Positions 43,783-53,318 of a stretch of DNA of 54,853 nt are shown in pieces (positions within the stretch are counted from its first letter, which is position 1; each line of letters begins with the position of its first letter). Under the pieces are notes generated by a model. The model saw only the letters and a list, made by a program, of their open reading frames with translations, was not told the DNA's origin and made no database searches. This DNA comes from Bacteroidales bacterium (lineage in GTDB: Bacteria; Bacteroidota; Bacteroidia; Bacteroidales; F082). The DNA is taken from positions 1 through 54,853 of the forward strand of contig JAGCFU010000014.1 of NCBI GenBank assembly GCA_017649945.1, read 5' to 3'. The position numbers and the translations under genes were made by a program.

Positions 43783-45713
43783 TGGCAACAAGTATCATTT
43801 CAATAGCAATAGCAGTCGCAGTGCTGTGGATAGCGTACAGAACGCTGTTCATTAACAGTAACCGACTGGTTTTCAACCGCGCGTTTCTTATCATAGCACT
43901 CGGTTTCTCGCTGATTTTGCCGGCGGCGGGCGTTTTCATCGGGAAAAATATGCCACAGATTAACAGTTACAAACAAAATCTGTTCCAAGGCATCATGCTC
44001 GACGAGGTTGTTATCACCGCCGACGGTGTGACGATTAGCGTTCCAACAGAAGTAACAGCCGATGACATAGCGGTAGCTTCAGAGTCTACACATAGTTTTG
44101 ATATCTGGAAATACATTTGGATAATATATATAATAGGTGTAGGCGTGATGACATTGCTTTTTATCATAAAACTGGCACGCTTAGCCATCGTCATCATCCG
44201 CTCACCGAGGAAGAAAATGTCTGGATATACCGCTGTTTTCACAGGCAAGGAGCACGGCTCATATTCATTTTTCAACTATGCTTTCTTCCCGAACGAAAAC
44301 GTGAGCGCTGAGATTGTACGGCACGAGATGAGCCACATCGCACACCATCATTCTGCCGACATCCTTTTCGTGGAGCTGATGATGATTTTGCAATGGTTCA
44401 ACCCATTTATCTACTTGTATAAGAGAGAGTTACAGAGTCTACACGAATATATGGCGGACAGAGATGTCGTCGCCACAGGTATTGACAAACAAAACTACAT
44501 GATGTTGATTTTGCAGCAGTGCACGGCCGTCGATTTCAGCAACATGAGCAATAACTTCAGTTTTATATTAACCAAAAAAAGACTTAAGATGATTACACAA
44601 AACAAAAAAGCCAAGGGCGTGGTAATCAAGGCATTACTTACCCTCCCACTGTTCGCCCTGTTATTGTTCGCGAACTGCCAAACAAACGGTCAAAACAATA
44701 AACCGACAGAAAAAGCTGAGGCCGAAAAAACTGTGGATACTGGAAAACTTACAAATTTCAAACTTTCTGACGGTTGCATAGTATCGTTCTCCGATCCGTT
44801 TGAAATCACTTTCAGCGATGAAGAAGCTGGTATTAGCAAGACGAGATATTATTTCAACCTCAACGACATTAAAAACGACACCACATTCATGATAGGTGAA
44901 CATGAAATTGTCGCCGTTAAAAATCATGACGAGTACAACAGTTTGAGCGTCAAGATTGACGGTAAAGACTTAGACATTAATTTTCTTGGCGGAATTGTGA
45001 AAGACGATTCGGAGCTTTCCAGTGACCCCGATACGCCTGCGACATTCCCTGGCGGAGAATTTAAAATGGTAGAATATTTGAGAGATAATTTGAAATATCC
45101 GGAATCAGCAAAGAAAAAAGGCATCGAAGGCAAGGTTTACATTCAGTTTGTGGTCGAAAAAGACGGAAGCATCGCTGACGTCAAAGTCATGCGTGGCGTT
45201 TGCGAAGAGCTCGACGCTGAAGCTGTTAGGGTCATCAAGGCTATGCCTAAATGGAAGCCGGGGGAACAGGAAGGCAAACCTGTAAGAACAACCATGATGC
45301 TGCCTATCAACTTCAAGATTAATGGTGAAACCACCACAACAGCTCTTTCAGGAACGAAGTGGAAAGGTGCCGGCGAAGGCACAAAAGACGGCGTGAAATA
45401 CGTCATGACAATGACCATGGACTTCTACAACAACAACGACGGCTTGTTTGTGATGAAGCTCACCTCACAGGAAAAAGGTAAAGAACCTATGGTGCAATTT
45501 GAAAACGTCGGTCTTGACTTCAAATACTCGTACGACGGCACGTCATCGGGCTCAATCCAGCCTAAAAACACCGATGGCAGCACCCTTGGAGGTGACACCC
45601 AGCAGCCTTACAGCTTCGTGGTGAAAGACGGTAAAATCATCGTCGACTTCTACGATTTCAAGGAAGACTGCGGAATCGAGAAGATCACTTTTAATAAGAA
45701 ATGGAATAAGTAA
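43782..45713 (+). CDS. M56/BlaR1-like membrane protease fused to TonB C-terminal domain
   Basis: The 643-residue protein has TM helices in residues 1-140, then the M56 zinc motif HEMSH (181-185) with a downstream Glu in LHEYMADRD. A further TM at ~285-300 is followed by a periplasmic linker. Next is a TonB C-terminal domain (~417-507; LRDNLKYPESAKKKGIEGKV, AMPKWKPGEQ). About 120 residues beyond it (524-643; GTKWKGAGEG to the end) form a beta-rich domain I cannot place. M56-TonB fusions are common in Bacteroidota; the extra C-terminal domain is not part of the usual form. It likely signals to the BlaI-like repressor. Confidence 0.88.
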   Translation: MATSIISIAIAVAVLWIAYRTLFINSNRLVFNRAFLIIALGFSLILPAAGVFIGKNMPQINSYKQNLFQGIMLDEVVITADGVTISVPTEVTADDIAVASESTHSFDIWKYIWIIYIIGVGVMTLLFIIKLARLAIVIIRSPRKKMSGYTAVFTGKEHGSYSFFNYAFFPNENVSAEIVRHEMSHIAHHHSADILFVELMMILQWFNPFIYLYKRELQSLHEYMADRDVVATGIDKQNYMMLILQQCTAVDFSNMSNNFSFILTKKRLKMITQNKKAKGVVIKALLTLPLFALLLFANCQTNGQNNKPTEKAEAEKTVDTGKLTNFKLSDGCIVSFSDPFEITFSDEEAGISKTRYYFNLNDIKNDTTFMIGEHEIVAVKNHDEYNSLSVKIDGKDLDINFLGGIVKDDSELSSDPDTPATFPGGEFKMVEYLRDNLKYPESAKKKGIEGKVYIQFVVEKDGSIADVKVMRGVCEELDAEAVRVIKAMPKWKPGEQEGKPVRTTMMLPINFKINGETTTTALSGTKWKGAGEGTKDGVKYVMTMTMDFYNNNDGLFVMKLTSQEKGKEPMVQFENVGLDFKYSYDGTSSGSIQPKNTDGSTLGGDTQQPYSFVVKDGKIIVDFYDFKEDCGIEKITFNKKWNK

Positions 45714-45719
45714 CGTTTA

Positions 45720-45795
45720 ATTTTTAATGCCCTTTTCGAAATGCTCAACAGTACCCTGTGGTAGGTCGCATTTCTGCAAAGGGCATTAAAATTTT
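45720..45795. repeat. Dispersed palindromic repeat, copy B
   Basis: This copy is inverted relative to copy A at 6381-6457. Arms TTTTAATGCCCTTT (45722-45735) and AAAGGGCATTAAAA (45778-45791) are perfectly complementary, with the same inner stem (GAAATGC/GCATTTC) and the same TACC/GGTA loop. It lies between the convergent M56-TonB and pseudouridine-synthase genes and could also act as a terminator there. Confidence 0.85.
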
Positions 45796-45801
45796 TAAAA
45801 A

Positions 45802-46482
45802 CTAATGGTTAAATGCGTCCCACGGCATGCCGCTTGGCATCGGGGCAACCACTGTGATCTGTGTCTTCAATGTCGGGTGCTCGAAAGTTATCTTGTGCGA
45901 GTGCAGGCAGATTGACGCATCGGGGTTGGAACGCGGATAGCCGTATTTTAAATCTCCTTTGATGGGGCATCCAATATGAGCCAGCTGGCAGCGAATCTGA
46001 TGATGACGCCCTGTAAGCAAATCTATTTCAAGAAGATAATAATTATCGGATTTGCCGACCACACGATAACGCAGGGTCGCGAGTTTCGCTCCGCTTGTCC
46101 CCTCTTTTACTATGTACGACTTATTCTGAGCCTCGTTTTTCACCATATAATCGTTGAGTTCGTCGGCGTCTTTCGGAGGACGGTTTTTCACGATGGCAAG
46201 ATATGTCTTATGAAAGTTTCTGTCCTTCACCATGGTCGTCATGCGGCTGAGAGCCTTGCTTGTTCTTGCAAATATCACCGCTCCGCTGACGGGACGGTCG
46301 AGACGGTGCACAAGGCCTGCAAACACCTCACCCGGTTTGTTTTTCGTCTCTTTGATATACGCCTTCACGTCGTCGAGGAGGCAGACATCGCCGGTTTTGT
46401 CACCCTGAACGATTTCGGATGGCAATTTATTCACTATTATTAAGTGATTATCCTCAAAAAGAATGCGGTCGTTTATTTTCAT
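45802..46482 (-). CDS. RluA-family pseudouridine synthase
   Basis: The 226-residue protein has the RluA catalytic motif GLVHRLDRPVSG with Asp62 and the later ITFEHPTLK pattern typical of the family. It lacks an N-terminal S4 domain, so it is the short form. It isomerises uridine to pseudouridine in rRNA or tRNA. The target is not determined by the sequence. It lies downstream of panB but is separated by a palindrome. Confidence 0.92.
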   Translation of the reverse strand: MKINDRILFEDNHLIIVNKLPSEIVQGDKTGDVCLLDDVKAYIKETKNKPGEVFAGLVHRLDRPVSGAVIFARTSKALSRMTTMVKDRNFHKTYLAIVKNRPPKDADELNDYMVKNEAQNKSYIVKEGTSGAKLATLRYRVVGKSDNYYLLEIDLLTGRHHQIRCQLAHIGCPIKGDLKYGYPRSNPDASICLHSHKITFEHPTLKTQITVVAPMPSGMPWDAFNH

Positions 46483-46483
46483 A

Positions 46484-46548
46484 GTTAGGAGTTAGAAGTG
46501 AGAAGTTAGAAGTTAACTACTAACTGCTAACTCCTAATTTCTAACTGA
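46484..46548. repeat. AGTTAG-rich imperfect palindrome
   Basis: Two 32-nt arms made of AGTTAG-like units (AGTTAGGAGTTAGAAGT on one side, the complement on the other) meet with no loop and pair at about 26 of 32 positions. It fills the gap between panB and the RluA-like gene, both leftward. A shorter related sequence follows porN at 24655-24680. Confidence 0.6.
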
Positions 46549-46550
46549 TT

Positions 46551-47366
46551 TTAGTATTGTTCCGAATCATTAGGGAATGTCACCTCTTTCACATCGGTGA
46601 TGTAAGCTTGAACGCTATCTTTGATGCTGGAGTAGAGGTTGTTGTAGCGGCGCAGGAAACGCGGTGAGAAATCGTTGCTCAGGCCGAGCATGTCCTGCAA
46701 CACAAGAACCTGTCCGTCGCAACCGTGACCGGCACCAATGCCGATGGTCGGGATTCTTAATGACTGTGACACCTCTGTCGCCAACGCTGCCGGGATCTTC
46801 TCAAGCACGATGCTGAACACGCCTTTTTCCTGTAAAAGGACAGCGTCTTCACGAAGCTTGTTAGCCTCGTATTCGTCTTTAGCGCGCACCACATACGTTC
46901 CGAACTTATTGATGCTCTGTGGAGTAAGTCCGAGATGACCCATTACCGGGATACCGGCGCAAAGGATACGCTCAACAGATTCGAGAATCTCGCGGCCACC
47001 TTCCATCTTCACGGCGTTGGCACCTGTCTCCTTCATGATGCGGATTGCCGACTCGAGAGCTTTCTTAGAGTTGCCCTGATACGTTCCGAACGGCATGTCG
47101 ACCACCACCATGGCATGCGACACGGCACGCACCACCGAAGCACCGTATATTATCATCTCATCGAGCGTAATAGGCAGGGTGGTAAGATGGCCTTCCATCA
47201 CGTTGGAAGCGCTGTCGCCAACAAGAATTATATCGATATTCGCCTGGTCGAGAATCTTCGCCATTGTATAGTCATACGCGGTGAGCATCGCTATTTTCTC
47301 ACCTTTGTTCTTCATCTCCTGAAGCACGTGCGTCGTGACCAAAGAAGCGTTATGAGAAAGATACAT
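46551..47366 (-). CDS. panB: 3-methyl-2-oxobutanoate hydroxymethyltransferase
   Basis: The 271-residue TIM-barrel enzyme carries [12 protein letters not shown] near the start, [12 protein letters not shown] with the metal-binding Asp, [18 protein letters not shown] and [16 protein letters not shown]. It makes ketopantoate from 2-oxoisovalerate for pantothenate and CoA synthesis. No other pantothenate gene is adjacent. Confidence 0.96.
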   Translation of the reverse strand: MYLSHNASLVTTHVLQEMKNKGEKIAMLTAYDYTMAKILDQANIDIILVGDSASNVMEGHLTTLPITLDEMIIYGASVVRAVSHAMVVVDMPFGTYQGNSKKALESAIRIMKETGANAVKMEGGREILESVERILCAGIPVMGHLGLTPQSINKFGTYVVRAKDEYEANKLREDAVLLQEKGVFSIVLEKIPAALATEVSQSLRIPTIGIGAGHGCDGQVLVLQDMLGLSNDFSPRFLRRYNNLYSSIKDSVQAYITDVKEVTFPNDSEQY

Positions 47367-47381
47367 TTTTTAAATTTTTTG

Positions 47382-47389
47382 CAAAAATA
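47382..47389 (-). promoter_or_regulatory. -7 element of panB
   Basis: TATTTTTG on the minus strand, 16 nt before the panB ATG at 47366, back to back with the next promoter. Confidence 0.55.
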
Positions 47390-47402
47390 GATAAAATAAT
47401 TG

Positions 47403-47410
47403 TATCTTTG
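47403..47410 (+). promoter_or_regulatory. -7 element of the DUF4249-like gene
   Basis: TATCTTTG with TTTG 21 nt upstream (47378-47381), near-ideal spacing. It overlaps the TTG-like start at 47408, so translation begins at 47432. Confidence 0.65.
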
Positions 47411-47431
47411 CAGTTTGAAATATATTTAAAT

Positions 47432-48478
47432 ATGAAAAAATTATATTTGACAGTTTTAGTGTTGACCGCTTTTGTGTTGTTATCATGCAAAAACAAAGTC
47501 AATCTATATACCGACGACGGAGAGCACACTGTTGTTTACGCCATGCTTGACGCCAACGCTGACACAAACTACTTCAAAATCACCAAGAGTTTTATTGGAA
47601 ACGTCAACCAATACGGCCATGATTATGACGCCAACAATTATCATTACGAAGATATCGATGTCAGATTTACAGGCATTTTTGAAGGCAGCAGCCACCCACA
47701 GACTGTCACTCTCGACACCATATCGATATTCGTTCCTTACGATGAAAACTCGACTTTCTACAGCGGTTGTTATCAAACCTATTATTATACCACGAAAACA
47801 TTATTGGAAGGAAAAGAATACGCACTCGACATTTTCAGGAAAACAGACAGCGTGAACATTTCAGCCAAGACAAAGACCATAAATTCGTTCAGATTCAAAA
47901 TGCCTCTGTCGTATCAGCAGCTTATTTTCACAGATGTTCCCACTGTCACAAAGACTGTTGAATGGAAAGTTGACGACCCTACAACATTGTTTAAGACGAC
48001 TGCCGCATATTTTGAGATTAATGCGTATTTCCACTATAAAGAGTTGATGCCGGGCGCTACAGACACTGTACATCGTTCCATCAAATGGGGAATAGCATCA
48101 GGAGAAGCCGACAAATTCTATACCAACAGCAACAACGACTATTATTACGTAGCGCGTTATGCTCCTGCAGCGTTATACACACTGTTGAGTACCAATACAT
48201 ATCTGAAAGAAAACAGTCCGGCCGGAGTGCAGCGTTGGTTTGAAAACTTCGAGTTCAGAGTGGATGCCATCGGCGATGAGTTGTACAACTATTATCTCAT
48301 CACGAATTCGACAAGCGCCATTCAGGACGTTCCGAACTACACTAATATTGAGAACGGCATGGGCATCATGTCGTCACGCATCTCAAAAAGCACTTCCAAT
48401 CTTATAGGACAAATCACGAGACAGAAAATTGTAGAAGATTACCCGGATTACGGCTTTATCTACGACCCTAACAGATAG
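47432..48478 (+). CDS. DUF4249-family lipoprotein
   Basis: From the ATG at 47432 the protein is 348 residues with a lipoprotein signal (LTAFVLLSCKNKVN). The body follows DUF4249: TVVYAMLDANADTNYFKI, a conserved SFIGNVNQY and long beta-rich segments ending in GIMSSRISKS. DUF4249 proteins are usually next to TonB-dependent receptors; no such receptor is adjacent here. Function is unknown. Confidence 0.75.
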   Translation: MKKLYLTVLVLTAFVLLSCKNKVNLYTDDGEHTVVYAMLDANADTNYFKITKSFIGNVNQYGHDYDANNYHYEDIDVRFTGIFEGSSHPQTVTLDTISIFVPYDENSTFYSGCYQTYYYTTKTLLEGKEYALDIFRKTDSVNISAKTKTINSFRFKMPLSYQQLIFTDVPTVTKTVEWKVDDPTTLFKTTAAYFEINAYFHYKELMPGATDTVHRSIKWGIASGEADKFYTNSNNDYYYVARYAPAALYTLLSTNTYLKENSPAGVQRWFENFEFRVDAIGDELYNYYLITNSTSAIQDVPNYTNIENGMGIMSSRISKSTSNLIGQITRQKIVEDYPDYGFIYDPNR

Positions 48479-48483
48479 GGAAA

Positions 48484-48498
48484 ATGACATTTTGTCAT
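48484..48498. promoter_or_regulatory. Upstream TGACA/TGTCA palindrome of dnaK
   Basis: ATGACA-TTT-TGTCAT is a perfect 6-bp inverted repeat 13 nt upstream of the sigma-54-like -24 element. The same TGTCA/TGACA half-sites occur again at 48532-48551. Confidence 0.5.
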
Positions 48499-48510
48499 AT
48501 TTTTTAGTTT

Positions 48511-48526
48511 TGGCATAATTTTTGTT
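48511..48526 (+). promoter_or_regulatory. Sigma-54-like -24/-12 promoter of dnaK
   Basis: TGGCATAATTTTTGTT fits the sigma-54 pattern TGGCAC-N5-TTGCW with the invariant GG and G exactly 11 nt apart. The -12 TTGT has one mismatch from TTGC. No TAnnTTTG element fits upstream of dnaK. The start would fall near 48536, about 48 nt before the ATG. Confidence 0.5.
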
Positions 48527-48531
48527 CTGCC

Positions 48532-48551
48532 TTTGTCACAAAAATGACAAA
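48532..48551. promoter_or_regulatory. Second TTTGTCA/TGACAAA palindrome upstream of dnaK
   Basis: TTTGTCA (48532-48538) and TGACAAA (48545-48551) are perfect inverted repeats around CAAAAA. It overlaps the inferred start site, which would suit an operator rather than an enhancer. A GGAG at 48571-48574, unusual in this window, precedes the dnaK ATG. Confidence 0.45.
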
Positions 48552-48583
48552 AAAGTAAAATAAAAATATAGGAGAACAAAATT

Positions 48584-50509
48584 ATGTCAAAAATCATTGG
48601 TATCGATTTAGGAACAACAAACTCATGCGTTTCAGTTATGGAAGGCAGTGAGCCGGTAGTTATTCAAAACAGTGAAGGACACCGCACAACCCCATCAATC
48701 GTGGCATTCACCGACAACGGCGAGCGTAAGGTCGGAGAGCCTGCAAAACGTCAGGCCATCACAAACCCGTTGAGAACCGTTTATTCAATCAAACGTTTCA
48801 TGGGTGAGACTTACGACAAAATGCAGAGCGAGATTGGCCGTGTACCTTATAAAGTAGTAAAGGGCGGCAACAACACACCACGTATCGACATCGACGGCAA
48901 GCTTTACACACCACAGGAGATCTCGGCAATGGTGCTTCAGAAGATGAAGAAGACTGCTGAGGACTACCTCGGACAGCCTGTCACAGAAGCCGTCATCACG
49001 GTGCCTGCATACTTCAGCGACTCACAGCGTCAGGCTACTAAGGAAGCCGGCGAAATCGCAGGTTTGAACGTGCGTCGTATCATCAACGAGCCTACAGCTG
49101 CAGCTTTGGCATACGGCTTGGACAAGAAAAAGAGCGACGTGAAGGTTGCAGTGTATGACCTCGGCGGCGGTACATTCGATATCTCAATCCTCGAGCTCGG
49201 CGACGGAGTGTTTGAAGTGAAATCGACAAACGGTAACACCCACCTCGGCGGCGACGACTTCGACGAGAGAATCATCAACTGGTTGGCAGAAGAGTTCATG
49301 CACGACGAGAACATCGACCTCCGCAAGGACCCGATGTCACTCCAGAGATTGAAAGAAGCTGCTGAGAAGGCAAAGATCGAGTTGTCGGCCTCGACAGAGA
49401 CAGAAATCAACCTGCCATACATCACGGCAACACAGGCCGGACCTAAACACTTGGTGCGCAAGCTCTCAAGATCAAAGTTCGAGCAGTTGTGCGACGACCT
49501 CATCCAGGCAACCATTGAGCCATGCCGTAAGGCATTACAAGACGCCGGCATGAGCGTGAGCGACATCGACGACGTCATCTTGGTCGGCGGTTCAACACGT
49601 ATTCCGGCCATCCAGAACATCGTCCGCGACTTCTTCAAGAAAGAACCTTCAAAGGGCGTGAACCCGGACGAGGTGGTCGCAATCGGCGCTTCAATCCAGG
49701 GCGGCGTTCTGACAGGCGAAGTGAAAGACGTGCTGTTGCTTGATGTCACACCATTGTCACTCGGTATCGAGACCCTCGGCGGCGTGATGACAAAGCTCAT
49801 CGAGAGCAACACCACCATCCCATTCAAGAAATCGGAGGTGTTCTCGACAGCTGTCGACAACCAGCCATCAGTGGAGATCCACGTGTTGCAGGGCGAGCGT
49901 CCAATGGCTAACCAGAACAAGACCATCGGCCGTTTCAACCTCGACAACATCCCGCCAGCGCCAAGAGGCGTTCCGCAGATTGAAGTCACATTCGACATCG
50001 ACGCCAACGGTATCTTGAACGTGAGCGCAAAGGATAAGGCCACAGGCAAGACCCAGAGCATCCGTATCGAGGCATCGTCAGGCTTGAGCGACGACGAAAT
50101 CAAGAGGATGAAGGCAGAAGCTGAGGCTAACGCCGACGCCGACAAGAAGGAACGCGAGCGCATCGACAAGATCAACGCTGCCGACGCCATGATTTTCAAC
50201 ACTGAGAAACAGCTTAAGGAATACGGCGACAAGCTGCCGGCCGACAAGAAAGGCGAGATTGAAAGCGCACTCGAGAAGCTGAAGACAGCTCACAAGGCAC
50301 AGGACATCGCCGGCATCGACGCTGCCATGGCAGAGATGAACGGCATCTGGCAGAAGGCATCAGAAGAGATGTACAAGAACGCCGGTGCACAAGGCGGCCA
50401 GCAGGGACCATTCAACGGTCAGCAGGGACCACAGAATCCTGGAAACGGCGGCAACAACGGCGGTTCGGACCCGGATGTGACGGATGTGGATTTTGAAGAG
50501 GTGAAATAA
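48584..50509 (+). CDS. dnaK: Chaperone DnaK (Hsp70)
   Basis: The 641-residue protein shows [44 protein letters not shown] and the linker [18 protein letters not shown] before the substrate-binding domain. The C-terminus is the Gly/Gln-rich tail ending [10 protein letters not shown], the usual C-terminal EEVD-like end. It folds and protects proteins with DnaJ and GrpE, neither of which is adjacent. Transcription appears to come from the sigma-54-like promoter and to end at the hairpin after it. Confidence 0.97.
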   Translation: MSKIIGIDLGTTNSCVSVMEGSEPVVIQNSEGHRTTPSIVAFTDNGERKVGEPAKRQAITNPLRTVYSIKRFMGETYDKMQSEIGRVPYKVVKGGNNTPRIDIDGKLYTPQEISAMVLQKMKKTAEDYLGQPVTEAVITVPAYFSDSQRQATKEAGEIAGLNVRRIINEPTAAALAYGLDKKKSDVKVAVYDLGGGTFDISILELGDGVFEVKSTNGNTHLGGDDFDERIINWLAEEFMHDENIDLRKDPMSLQRLKEAAEKAKIELSASTETEINLPYITATQAGPKHLVRKLSRSKFEQLCDDLIQATIEPCRKALQDAGMSVSDIDDVILVGGSTRIPAIQNIVRDFFKKEPSKGVNPDEVVAIGASIQGGVLTGEVKDVLLLDVTPLSLGIETLGGVMTKLIESNTTIPFKKSEVFSTAVDNQPSVEIHVLQGERPMANQNKTIGRFNLDNIPPAPRGVPQIEVTFDIDANGILNVSAKDKATGKTQSIRIEASSGLSDDEIKRMKAEAEANADADKKERERIDKINAADAMIFNTEKQLKEYGDKLPADKKGEIESALEKLKTAHKAQDIAGIDAAMAEMNGIWQKASEEMYKNAGAQGGQQGPFNGQQGPQNPGNGGNNGGSDPDVTDVDFEEVK

Positions 50510-50524
50510 GACGTTAGGCTCTAG

Positions 50525-50557
50525 AAAAGGATGTCGAAAAACGACATCCTTTTTTTG
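50525..50557 (+). terminator. Terminator after dnaK
   Basis: AAAAGGATGTCG and CGACATCCTTTT pair around AAAAA, with a T-run. It separates dnaK from pyrG. The TTTG at 50554-50557 also serves as the -33 of pyrG. Confidence 0.9.
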
Positions 50558-50577
50558 TTTTAGATAAAAATTATTTT

Positions 50578-50585
50578 TATCTTTG
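50578..50585 (+). promoter_or_regulatory. -33/-7 promoter of pyrG
   Basis: TATCTTTG with TTTG 20 nt upstream (50554-50557). This is one of the best-spaced promoters in the window; it begins within the dnaK terminator's T-run. Confidence 0.7.
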
Positions 50586-50604
50586 CCGCTTTAAAACTTA
50601 CACT

Positions 50605-52185
50605 ATGACAAGATATATCTTTGTGACAGGAGGTGTAGTCTCCTCCCTTGGAAAAGGCATTATTTCAGCGAGCATCGGCAAGCTGCTGCAGGCACGCGGA
50701 TATAGCATCACCATACAGAAATTCGATCCATATATCAATATTGACCCGGGGACGCTCAACCCATACGAGCACGGCGAGTGCTACGTGACAGTTGACGGCA
50801 TGGAGACAGACCTTGACCTCGGACATTATGAGCGTTTCACAGGAATCCGCACGACGCAGGCCAATTCGGTGACGACAGGCAAGATTTACAAAGCCGTCAT
50901 CGACAAGGAACGTCGTGGCGACTACTTGGGCAAGACCATACAGGTGGTCCCGCATATCACCGATGAGATAAAACACCGCATTTTGCAGCACAACGACGAG
51001 GTAGACTTCGTAATCTCGGAGATTGGCGGCACCATAGGCGACATTGAGTCGGCACCGTTTTTGGAGGCCATACGTCAGCTGAAATGGGAGTTCGGCAACC
51101 GTGCAGTATGCGTGCATCTCACGTTTGTGCCATATCTGAGAGCCGCTGACGAGCTGAAGACAAAGCCTACACAACATTCCGTGAAGGAACTGCAGAGTGC
51201 AGGTATCCAGCCCGATGTGTTGGTGCTTCGTACCGAGAAACACCTCTCCGACAGCATCCGCCAGAAGGTGGCGTCGTTCTGCAACGTTGACCTCGAATGT
51301 GTGGTGCAGAGCGAAGACATGCCAAGCATCTACGAGGTGCCTGTCAGCATGCAACGTCAAGGTCTCGACTCAGCTATTTTACGTAAATTCGGCGTGCCGG
51401 TCGGTGAGACACCTAAGATGGAGTCGTGGCAGCATTTCCTTGAGCTGCAGCAGTCGGCAGAGAAGGTGGTTCGCATCGGGTTGGTAGGCAAATACGACCT
51501 TCAGGACGCCTACAAGAGCATCCGCGAAAGCCTTTCACTTGCTGGCATTTACAATCATGTGAAGGTTAAAATCGAGTTCATCAACAGTGAGAACATCACA
51601 AAAGCCAATGTCGCTGAAAAGCTTTCAAATGTCGCCGGCATCCTGATTTGTCCGGGTTTCGGTCAGCGAGGCATCGAAGGCAAAATCATCGCGGCGGAAT
51701 ATACACGCACACACGACATTCCTACATTCGGAATATGCCTCGGAATGCAGATGATGGTCATTGAATTTGCACGTAACGTGTTGGGTTACAAGGACGCACA
51801 CTCCAGCGAGATGGCCGACACGCCGCATAACGTCATCGACATGATGGAAGACCAGAAGACCATCACTAACATGGGAGGCACCATGCGTTTGGGTGCTTAC
51901 GGCTGCGAGTTACGCAAAGGCAGTAAGGTTGCTGAGATTTACGGCGAGCAGAAAATAAGCGAGCGCCACCGTCATCGTTATGAATTTAACAACCATTACA
52001 AAGACGAATACGAGAAAAACGGCATGCAATGTGTCGGCACAAACCCTGAGAGCAGCCTTGTGGAAATCGTCGAGATACCGAACCTGCGTTGGTACATCGG
52101 CACACAGTTCCACCCGGAGTATTCAAGCACGGTGCTGAAGCCGCACCCGCTGTTTTTGAGTTTTGTGAAAGAATGCAATAAATAG
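50605..52185 (+). CDS. pyrG: CTP synthase
   Basis: The 526-residue enzyme joins an amidoligase domain (IFVTGGVVSSLGKGIISASI, FDPYINIDPGTLNPYEHGE) to a class I glutamine amidotransferase domain (~residues 290-526). The latter has the nucleophile Cys in GICLGMQ and the His/Glu pair in FHPEYSS. It makes CTP from UTP using glutamine. It lacks some residues of the longer E. coli form at the C-terminus but all catalytic motifs are present. Confidence 0.97.
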   Translation: MTRYIFVTGGVVSSLGKGIISASIGKLLQARGYSITIQKFDPYINIDPGTLNPYEHGECYVTVDGMETDLDLGHYERFTGIRTTQANSVTTGKIYKAVIDKERRGDYLGKTIQVVPHITDEIKHRILQHNDEVDFVISEIGGTIGDIESAPFLEAIRQLKWEFGNRAVCVHLTFVPYLRAADELKTKPTQHSVKELQSAGIQPDVLVLRTEKHLSDSIRQKVASFCNVDLECVVQSEDMPSIYEVPVSMQRQGLDSAILRKFGVPVGETPKMESWQHFLELQQSAEKVVRIGLVGKYDLQDAYKSIRESLSLAGIYNHVKVKIEFINSENITKANVAEKLSNVAGILICPGFGQRGIEGKIIAAEYTRTHDIPTFGICLGMQMMVIEFARNVLGYKDAHSSEMADTPHNVIDMMEDQKTITNMGGTMRLGAYGCELRKGSKVAEIYGEQKISERHRHRYEFNNHYKDEYEKNGMQCVGTNPESSLVEIVEIPNLRWYIGTQFHPEYSSTVLKPHPLFLSFVKECNK

Positions 52186-52229
52186 ATTTATAATTCGTTC
52201 AAATTAAACCATTTAAAATAAATCATCCT

Positions 52230-53318
52230 ATGAAAAAACTATTATTATCACTCATGGCAGGCTTGCTTATTCTCAGCAGCTGCAACAAAACCAACCAGTT
52301 TAAGGTAAAACTCAACCTTGAAAACGCTGACAATCAGACCGTTATCCTCGTCAAGAGTCTTGACGGCAAAAAACCGATTATCATTGACACTGCGGTCATA
52401 GCAGACAATAAAGCTGTGATTAACGTTGACTGTGACGAACCGCAAGCCTTGTATATCCTGGCATTCAAAGAGAAACAAGACCAGTTGCTTTTGTTCCCTG
52501 ACAACAAGGATGTCACGGTGAAGGGCGATTTGGATAACTTCTTCCATATCGAAGCAACAGGTAGTGCCACACAAAATGCCTTCTGCAATTATCAAAAAGG
52601 ACTTGTGCCATTCTTAGAGTCGTTTATCCCTCTCGAAGCCGCGGCAAATGAAGCTTACGACAACGACGACAGCTTGAAATATGAGGAAGTCAACGCCCAG
52701 ATGCTTGCAATTTGGGACGAATATCACAACTATCAGTTCGACTATATCAGAAATAACCCTGACAACTTCCTGACACATTACATCCTCGATGAGTTGAAGA
52801 CGGATATAGAGCTTGCCCAAGTGATAGAGTTGGCAGAAATCCTCACCGGCGAGTCTGTTTATCGTGACAACGTTAATAAATTTATCGAAAATAACATGCG
52901 TGTGGAACTCGGTCAGCCTTTCATGGACTTCACTTTGCAGACCGTCGACGGCAAAGATGTCAACCTCGCTGAAGTCATCAAGAACAACAAGGTGACGATG
53001 ATCGACTTCTGGGCATCGTGGTGCGGACCGTGCCGTCATGAGAACCCTGTCGTGAAAGCGGCTTACGAGAAATATCATGCCCAAGGCCTTGAAATTGTTG
53101 GTGTGAGTGTTGACAGAAACGAGGCTGCATGGCTTCAAGCCGTTGAAGAAGACGCTCTTCCATACATCCAAGTACGCGACGTTGAAGGCGATGTCGCCAA
53201 CGACTATGCTGTGGTTTACATCCCGGCAAACTTCCTCTACGACCAGAACGGCGTGATGGTTGCAAAGGGTTTAAGAGGCGAGGAACTTGAAGCAAAGTTA
53301 GCGGAGCTGTTGAAATGA
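52230..53318 (+). CDS. TlpA/ResA-like thioredoxin lipoprotein with DUF4369-type N-terminus
   Basis: The 362-residue protein has a lipoprotein signal (LILSSCNKTN). Residues ~25-230 match the DUF4369-like N-terminal region of Bacteroidota thiol proteins. The C-terminal thioredoxin fold carries the active site WCGPC (Cys265, Cys268) and the cis-Pro in VVYIPANF. It likely reduces or isomerises disulfides in the periplasm. The N-terminal domain's function is unknown. It overlaps the next gene by 4 nt (ATGA). Confidence 0.88.
   Translation: MKKLLLSLMAGLLILSSCNKTNQFKVKLNLENADNQTVILVKSLDGKKPIIIDTAVIADNKAVINVDCDEPQALYILAFKEKQDQLLLFPDNKDVTVKGDLDNFFHIEATGSATQNAFCNYQKGLVPFLESFIPLEAAANEAYDNDDSLKYEEVNAQMLAIWDEYHNYQFDYIRNNPDNFLTHYILDELKTDIELAQVIELAEILTGESVYRDNVNKFIENNMRVELGQPFMDFTLQTVDGKDVNLAEVIKNNKVTMIDFWASWCGPCRHENPVVKAAYEKYHAQGLEIVGVSVDRNEAAWLQAVEEDALPYIQVRDVEGDVANDYAVVYIPANFLYDQNGVMVAKGLRGEELEAKLAELLK

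Noticed and set aside
46484..46548. Possible CRISPR-like repeats
   Set aside because: Units are short, degenerate and have no spacers.
49030..50247. 405-residue frame opposite dnaK
   Set aside because: It is a composition shadow; dnaK itself is unmistakable, and the antisense product has no recognisable domain.
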